The notes under the pieces were generated by a model. The model ran no database searches. It had not been told where the DNA came from and saw nothing but the letters and a program-made list of their open reading frames with translations. This document shows, in pieces, positions 61,901 to 64,000 of a stretch of DNA of 64,000 nucleotides. Each line of letters starts with the position of its first letter. Position 1 is the first letter of the stretch. A program made the translations under genes and the position numbers. The stretch comes from Sphaerolaimus hirsutus (taxonomy: Eukaryota > Nematoda > Chromadorea > Monhysterida > Sphaerolaimidae): contig OZ038455.1 in assembly GCA_964036195.1 (NCBI GenBank), positions 1 through 64,000 of the forward strand, written 5' to 3'.

Positions 61901-62985
61901 CCAGAAATCTTCAAAAAAAAAAATTTGTCATCACAAGGTCATTGACTGTAAAAACCACATAAAATAAATGTATGAAGTAACCCCCCACATACCATCATTG
62001 CTATATGGCTCAACACTGTTTGGATCCACACCGCGCTCTGAAAAGTGTAGAACATCTTTGTCAAAGTATACTGTGTGCTTGCAGAAATAGAACTGTAATA
62101 GTAACAGAATCATTACACAACATTTTCTGTTTGAAGGGTCTTAGAGCCAACCACAATGCAGAGTTGTTAGAATTACTGAACTTTTTTAAAAGTATATGTA
62201 AACGTAAAGTTTTTTTTTTACTCACCACAAAGTATAGAAAAGGTAAAATACTTTTTTTTACTCGTACGTACGCGTAAATGTGGGTACTTTTTGTGAGTGT
62301 AGAAACGACTACTTTTCTTCATAGAATGTGTAAAACTGGGCACTTTTTCATACGTGTACAGCACAACGTATGTTTTTCTATAAGCAAATGACAGATTATA
62401 TAGTTTTCAAGGTCTCTTTTTTCTAGGAGATAAAAATCATCGTTCTCCCGACTCATTTACCACATCCATTGTCTCCACAACCATTTCGATTTGGTTGCAA
62501 ATTTTGAAATTTTTAAAGGCACTACCCCCGCATATCTCAAATATTCAATTGAACCACTTCTGTAAATACATAGCAGTGTAGTTACTTTATAACATTGAAT
62601 TTTCATAAGTACATTTTCCGTACGCGTACGTTTCGAAAGTGTACGCGTACAAGTGCGTACAGTATTTTTTTGAAAAGTATATGTAAATGTATTTACCGCG
62701 TACTCGCGTACGCGTATTTTTCGAGTAAACGTACGTACCTTTAAACAACTCTGCCACAATGTGGACCAAAGATGTTTGTCTTACCACTAATGGCTTTGGA
62801 AACTAGTTCACTGTCTGTCGGTTGCGGAGCCGGGTTGTTATTGCCCGTGTCTCCTCCATTCCCCGTGTCTCCGCCGTTGCCCGAGTCTCCCCCGTTGCCT
62901 CCATCTCCCCCATTGCCATTGCCGTTGTTTCCGTTGCCTCCATTGCCATCGCCCCCGCCGCCGTCGTCACCGCACGCTTGGATTT
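43877..62985 (-). CDS. Multi-MAM-domain extracellular protein, 3' part (at least 14 exons)
   Basis: Exons in order: 62,985-62,785; 59,730-59,554; 58,504-58,401; 58,346-58,232; 57,794-57,638; 55,676-55,451; 52,706-52,603; 52,537-52,423; 51,985-51,829; 49,901-49,676; 48,401-48,333; 47,815-47,556; 45,980-45,910; 43,931-43,877. They encode successive MAM domains (about 170-residue beta-sandwich adhesion modules) joined by Gly/Asn/Asp-rich or Pro-rich linkers. MAM hallmarks: C-x-F...C-x-W openings (ACDFGGDCCW; CNLDCEFG + SDCEGW) and I-D-x-I-Q closings (IIDNIQVELEPC; AIDDIQIL). Most junctions match in phase; the 58.4/58.35 and 52.6/52.5 kb junctions do not with the donors given, though an alternative AG|GTGGGG donor would. 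The 5' end, signal peptide and any membrane anchor lie outside the window. Likely secreted or cell-surface. Confidence 0.82.
44071..44710. mobile_element. GAGGCGTC-end inverted-repeat element
   Basis: Ends GAGGCGTCTAATTCTAAAAG and CTTTTAGAATTGGACGCCTC, with GGACTTGTCGACTT words repeated inside. Flanking 8-mers are similar (AAATAAAT, AAATATAA). A half copy is next to the telomere at 5,400-5,550. No transposase. Confidence 0.75.
45030..45227. mobile_element. CCCAAGCCCTG palindromic MITE
   Basis: CTGGTGACTTTGCCAAGCCC and CAGGGCTTGGGACTGTCACC ends; AAAGTGTCAATTG arms. Within MAM gene introns. Confidence 0.75.
45486..45836. mobile_element. CCGTATTTCTTCTAATA-type MITE
   Basis: TA-flanked; left end CCATATTTCTTATAATAC, right end TTACAAGAAATACGG. 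TTCTATTGGAGG words inside. It ends about 75 bp from the MAM exon at 45,910. Confidence 0.75.
45910..45980 (-). CDS. MAM gene exon: AIDDI closing strand
   Basis: Acceptor ACGGTGCAG, donor CTCAA|GTATGA. IYLLLVNEGANQGAFAIDDI then QIL, the most conserved MAM signature. Phase 0 entry and phase 2 exit both match neighbours. Confidence 0.87.
46065..46269. mobile_element. hAT-like MITE, GGGTGTCAAA ends
   Basis: Ends CAGGGTGTCAAAAAATC and AATTTGACACCCTA with a perfect 8-bp duplication GTCGTGGC (46,057-46,064 and 46,270-46,277). GGAAAACGGAAACGG words. Confidence 0.87.
46335..46490. mobile_element. TGTAAAATGTCAAAT palindromic element
   Basis: CATGTAAAATGTCAAATATC and the complement of TTGACAGATTACATGA form weak inverted arms, related to the 8,770-9,150 type. 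Confidence 0.5.
46891..47045. mobile_element. CCCAAGCCCTG palindromic MITE
   Basis: CTGGTGCCAATCCCAAGCCC and GGGCTTGGGACTGCCCCCTG ends, CTG at both outer edges. AAAGTGTCAATTG arms. Confidence 0.77.
47085..47490. mobile_element. GTTTACACGGATTTC inverted-repeat element
   Basis: GTTTACACGGATTTCATGGC and the complement of CACGAAATCCGTGTAAAC bound about 400 bp with TGTGACGACA/TGTCGTCACA words. Ends about 65 bp from the MAM exon at 47,556. Confidence 0.65.
47556..47815 (-). CDS. MAM gene exon: central domain
   Basis: Acceptor CCCATGCAG, donor AAG|GTACAC, 86 codons. NPYLVSYLEDPGDTA, VMRFKHYEATYDMHGEIC and REWRETSVEIPPGTQK are the middle MAM strands with the third cysteine and the W-x-x-x-x-V-x-I element. 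Confidence 0.87.
48333..48401 (-). CDS. MAM gene exon: SDCEGW opening
   Basis: Acceptor AACATGCAG; SDCEGWFDSLTGPSDMAQ completes the MAM opening begun in the previous exon. A donor at CAAG|GTTTGG (48,333) fits the next exon's phase; the better-looking GGCAG|GTACAT (48,311) does not. Confidence 0.7.
48491..48932. mobile_element. CCGTATTTCCTCGAAATA MITE
   Basis: TA-flanked, C tracts, core GAGAACATAAATGACAAAG and CAGAACACACGTTAAAAACG. Right end TGAGGAAAAACGG. Confidence 0.78.
48947..48995. repeat. 19-bp perfect hairpin
   Basis: GGCTATTTACACAGGTCCC and its exact complement, separated by 11 nt. TTTATT lies on both sides. It marks the left edge of duplication copy 1. Confidence 0.85.
49324..49667. 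mobile_element. CACAGCAAAAAATGG MITE (3-bp target), copy 1
   Basis: Ends CACAACAAAAAATGGG and CCATTTTTTGCTGTG, ACA duplicated at both flanks. GCGTGAAGTG/CACTTCACGC words. Present at the same place in copy 2 (55,093-55,442), so the insertion predates the duplication. Confidence 0.82.
49676..49901 (-). CDS. MAM cassette copy 1, exon d (domain end, Pro linker)
   Basis: Almost identical to 55,451-55,676 (one synonymous change noticed near the VDL codons). The phase 1 exit leads into the exon at 48,401, completing CNLDCEFG with SDCEGW. Confidence 0.86.
50401..50813. mobile_element. CACAGCAAAAAATGG MITE (3-bp target), present only in copy 1
   Basis: Ends CACAGCAAAAAATGG and CCAATTTTTTGCTGTG with ATT on each side. 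The corresponding place in copy 2 (about 56,613) is unoccupied. A 10-bp tandem CGCTTCCACA, six units, is at 50,459-50,518. The 3-bp target and CAC end recall the CACTA group. The 195-residue ORF across it is an artefact. Confidence 0.84.
51829..51985 (-). CDS. MAM cassette copy 1, exon c
   Basis: Same frame as 57,638-57,794 with a few substitutions (STAEVVMEVC for STEEVIMEVC). Donor GAC|GTTGGT. Both copies open suggests both are used or the duplication is recent. Confidence 0.8.
52423..52537 (-). CDS. MAM cassette copy 1, exon b
   Basis: 115 bp, same splice sites and reading frame as 58,232-58,346; I saw no frame-breaking difference. Confidence 0.78.
52603..52706 (-). CDS. MAM cassette copy 1, exon a
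   Basis: Near-identical to 58,401-58,504. The duplication ends at about 52,746, inside the alternative upstream acceptor, so only the GGCATTTAG acceptor survives here. Confidence 0.6.
52747..52905. repeat. CGAGTCGAGTC low-complexity repeat
   Basis: Irregular repeats of CTCGAGTC, CGAGTCGAGTCGG and AACTCGA, both orientations, starting exactly where duplication copy 1 ends. Confidence 0.65.
53016..53425. mobile_element. CCGTATTTCCTCGAA-type MITE
   Basis: TA-flanked; left end CTGTATTTCCTCGAATTACC, right end CAAGGAAATACGG. G tracts and the ACATGTGTTCTGCGTTTC core. Confidence 0.75.
53694..53893. other. Assembly gap (200 N)
   Basis: Exactly 200 Ns between the two duplication copies. A MAM-opening exon for the third domain could be hidden here. 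Confidence 0.98.
54119..54964. mobile_element. hAT-like MITE, TAGGGTGTC ends, present only in copy 2
   Basis: Starts TAGGGAGTCAAAATAATTT, ends AAATTTGACACCCTA. Perfect 8-bp duplication ATAGCAAC (54,111-54,118 and 54,965-54,972); copy 1 has one ATAGCAAC and no element at about 49,190. GGAAAAC words; a CCCAAGCCCTG MITE is nested at 54,450-54,679. Confidence 0.92.
54450..54679. mobile_element. CCCAAGCCCTG palindromic MITE, nested
   Basis: GGTGGCAGTCCCAAGCCCTG and GGGCTTGGGACTGCCCCCAG ends, longer arms than elsewhere through an extra AAATGTAAAGTCAAATGC repeat. Confidence 0.77.
55093..55442. mobile_element. CACAGCAAAAATGG MITE (3-bp target), copy 2
   Basis: Shared with copy 1 (49,324-49,667). 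ACA at both flanks. Ends 9 bp from the donor of exon d. Confidence 0.82.
55451..55676 (-). CDS. MAM cassette copy 2, exon d (domain end, Pro linker)
   Basis: Acceptor ATATTTTCAG, donor TTTG|GTTAGT. NVDLAIIDNIQVELEPC closes the domain; a linker of about 25 residues of P, E, T and G follows; LPCNLDCEF opens the next domain. Plus-strand Gly/Ser-rich frames are shadows. A 3-bp-target MITE starts 9 bp after the donor. Confidence 0.87.
55736..56175. mobile_element. CCGTATTACCTCGA MITE with empty-site partner
   Basis: 440 bp, ends CCGTATTACCTCGA and TCGAGGTAATACGG, TA duplicated (55,734-55,735 and 56,176-56,177). Copy 1 reads CAACTAAAAC with a single TA at 49,959-49,960. This fixes the family's ends and TA target. 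Confidence 0.95.
57638..57794 (-). CDS. MAM cassette copy 2, exon c
   Basis: Acceptor TTTGCCACAG, donor GAC|GTTCGT. Encodes YWSTEEVIMEVCAQDTF and a Pro/Val stretch ending LPPGQLFD. GC-rich. The junction with exon d gives GQLFDIVIVARN, a canonical MAM strand. Confidence 0.83.
58232..58346 (-). CDS. MAM cassette copy 2, exon b
   Basis: Acceptor AAATATGCAG, donor GTGCA|GTCAGT. Encodes QSPFLMAVGGEAENEFW and SCTVRCTDDPVNVKV. The 54-bp intron before it is one of the shortest in the window. Phase 2 exit matches exon c. Confidence 0.8.
58401..58547 (-). CDS. MAM cassette copy 2, exon a
   Basis: NSLGYFLYGMKFAVKLGG is the central MAM strand pair. Two acceptors: 58,504 (GGCATTTAG, phase fits the upstream exon) or 58,547 (TTTACACAG, phase 0). 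Donor GAG|GTAAAC at 58,401, or AG|GTGGGG at 58,454, which would fit exon b. The same exon is present at 52.6-52.7 kb and inverted at about 59,370-59,510. Confidence 0.65.
59370..59510 (+). pseudogene. Inverted remnant of MAM exon a
   Basis: GCPNGHLGNSLGYFLYGM is readable on the plus strand, opposite to the gene. It is the right arm of the inverted repeat. It cannot be spliced into the minus-strand transcript as coding sequence, but would lie in its intron and could pair with exon a. Confidence 0.75.
59554..59730 (-). CDS. MAM gene exon: N-terminal half-domain
   Basis: Acceptor CGCTTGCAG, donor CCAA|GTTAGT. Encodes GDELACDFGGDCCWGNDENG then DEFQWYKVGG: the MAM opening with its first cysteines and two tryptophans. 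Ends PPPP in phase 1. Confidence 0.85.
59903..61360. mobile_element. 1.46-kb foldback element
   Basis: Arms of about 690 bp begin ATAAACACCTTCCCGGACAA and end with the complement; centre near 60,630. The arms contain ACAACTTTATA, GGGGAGGTGCGGCGACTCAC and CAAGTGGGTGGTGAACTTG. ORF-like frames occur in both arms as mirror images and look non-coding. Possible AT target duplication. In a MAM gene intron. Confidence 0.82.
61361..62150. other. MAM intron, nothing recognised
   Basis: AT-rich sequence without GC islands or clear terminal inverted repeats. A weak inverted pair GTCACAGTTTGTCATGGGTTG / TGCGACAGCCTGTGATGACA occurs near 61,690-61,785. Confidence 0.5.
62159..62753. mobile_element. hAT-like MITE, CAGAGTTGTTAGAA ends
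   Basis: Starts CAGAGTTGTTAGAATTACTG, ends TTTAAACAACTCTG; perfect 8-bp duplication CCACAATG (62,151-62,158 and 62,754-62,761). GTACGCGTA words. It ends about 30 bp from the MAM exon donor at 62,785. Confidence 0.9.
62785..62985 (-). CDS. MAM gene exon: domain end and Gly/Asn/Asp linker
   Basis: Acceptor AATTGTTCAG, donor AGTG|GTAAGA. IQACGDDG closes a preceding MAM domain, followed by about 45 residues of GGDGGNGG-type repeats and NNNPAPQPTDSELVSKAIS. Phase 1 exit matches the next exon. Confidence 0.8.
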
Positions 62986-63181
62986 CTGAACAATTGTCAG
63001 TGACAAGATTTGGTTCTACAATTTATGTTCTATGGGATTATAAAAAGTGTTCATTTTTGACATTATGGGGAAACACAGCTTACTGACAACGTGCTGGCAG
63101 CAGGCTGGCCACTGGGGAAACACATTTTCATGAGTTGAGTGGGTATTGCATAAGTACATTTTCATTTTGTGACGTGTTACC

Positions 63182-63395
63182 AGGGGCCAGATTCAATTCT
63201 CGCATAATGTGCCCTACCTGAACCTAATGTGCACGAAATCGGGCAGCCTCCATACAACTTGTTTATGGTTGCCCTACATGCACACACCTCGCGAAAACGC
63301 AATTCAATTGCATGTCAGGAGGTCGCCGTCGGGTGTAGGGCAACCGTAATCAAGTTGTAGGGAGGCTGCCCGATTTCGGGCACATTACTTACAGA
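63182..63395. mobile_element. GGGCAGCCTCC inverted-repeat element
   Basis: CGAAATCGGGCAGCCTCC and its complement GGAGGCTGCCCGATTTCG, followed by ACAACTTG and GGTTGCCCTACA arms. Short palindromic MITE-like unit. Confidence 0.7.
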
Positions 63396-64000
63396 AATGA
63401 TGGCAAAATAGAAAAAAGAAAATTATGAAAATGAGAAAGTAGAAAAATATGTTTTAAAATATAATAATGTTTTCTAATTATATTGCTATACAGTATTAGA
63501 AACAATTGGGTTGAAAAGCCATTGTTTGGTATCTAGTATCTTGCCGAGTAATTTCCGATGTTTTTTAATGGCGAGAAATGAGTGCATCCCACCAATGTCA
63601 CCCACTTTTCGCATCTCATATTGCCCTGCTATAAAAGGCATGCACACTGCATTTCATGCCCGTCTGAATCATAAAATGTGCGGCAGTTCATCAGCTGTGC
63701 ACTTTACCATATACCATCTGAAAAAAATTGAAATGCCTTAAATATTTCTTTTCATCACATTATTCAAATACATTGCCTTCACTATGTATGGACTGAATGA
63801 AATCAACTGTACCCAACGGAAGCTGGCTGTTCAATAATGAATGAGTAATCAAAAACATAGGTACCTAAATGGAATGAAATTGTGGTCAAAATTTTTAAAT
63901 TTCATCGATTTTTCACCCACACTTTTACCGCTCATGACAGCATTTTGCTGGAGGGTGGCTATTTTTTTATTTTTTTTATTTTGTCAGCCGCGGGCCCAAC
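63396..64000. other. MAM intron or upstream sequence, nothing recognised
   Basis: AT-rich, with no exon-like island. The preceding MAM exons must lie beyond the window. Confidence 0.45.

Noticed and set aside
11000-62755. Interstitial telomere repeats in AACGTA/AGTGTA hexamer runs
   Set aside because: Hexamers differ from TTAGGC at several bases and always occur at fixed places inside CAGAGTTG-end MITEs.
62772-63086. Plus-strand Pro/Leu/Ser-rich ORF of 104 residues
   Set aside because: Antisense of the Gly/Asn/Asp linker exon, which has splice sites, phase agreement and a MAM ending.
5103-64000. tRNA, rRNA, snRNA or riboswitch genes
   Set aside because: No cloverleaf with conserved TTCGA loop, no rRNA core sequence and no snRNA-like promoter or core noticed on either strand; palindromes found are transposon arms.

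Overview
This is the left end of a metazoan chromosome. The first 5.1 kb is telomere: C-rich strand (CCTAAG)n, i.e. TTAGGC on the G strand, in the orientation expected at a left end. TTAGGC is the classic nematode telomere motif. Everything inside it looks unlike a compact nematode genome: kilobase introns, acceptors without the nematode TTTTCAG consensus, and dense non-autonomous DNA transposons. I therefore call the organism an invertebrate animal with a nematode-type telomere and do not name a species. LAYOUT: 1-5,102 telomere, with an inner block of a variant hexamer. 5.1-8.4 kb is subtelomeric repeat. 8.4-14.0 kb is a plus-strand gene for a small secreted peptide (two exons in matching phase, about 5 kb intron filled with nested transposons). 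16.9/21.0-34.2 kb is a minus-strand bHLH-PAS transcription factor of ARNT/BMAL type, traced through ten exons whose reading phases all match. 34.5-43.8 kb is a gene-poor transposon field. 43.9-63.0 kb is the 3' part of a minus-strand gene for a multi-MAM-domain extracellular protein; its 5' end lies beyond the window. A four-exon cassette of it is tandemly duplicated, and one of those exons is also present inverted. HOW IT FITS TOGETHER: no operon logic applies. The genes are short GC-rich exon islands in AT-rich intron sequence made almost wholly of MITE-like elements. Most belong to hAT-like families (8-bp target duplications; ends CAGAGTTG, TAGTGATGG, TAACGATGG, TAGGGTGTC), to a TA-target group sharing CCGTATT termini and G/C tracts, and to a 3-bp-target family with CACAGC ends. 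Many are nested two or three deep, and several abut splice sites. The duplicated MAM cassette preserves empty and occupied versions of three insertion sites, which fixes the ends of three families. Simple ORF finding misses the genes, because the exons are 55-260 bp; most long ORFs are shadows inside GC-rich exons or transposons. No rRNA, tRNA, CRISPR array or autonomous transposase was found. Two 200-N assembly gaps are present (31,285-31,484 and 53,694-53,893).
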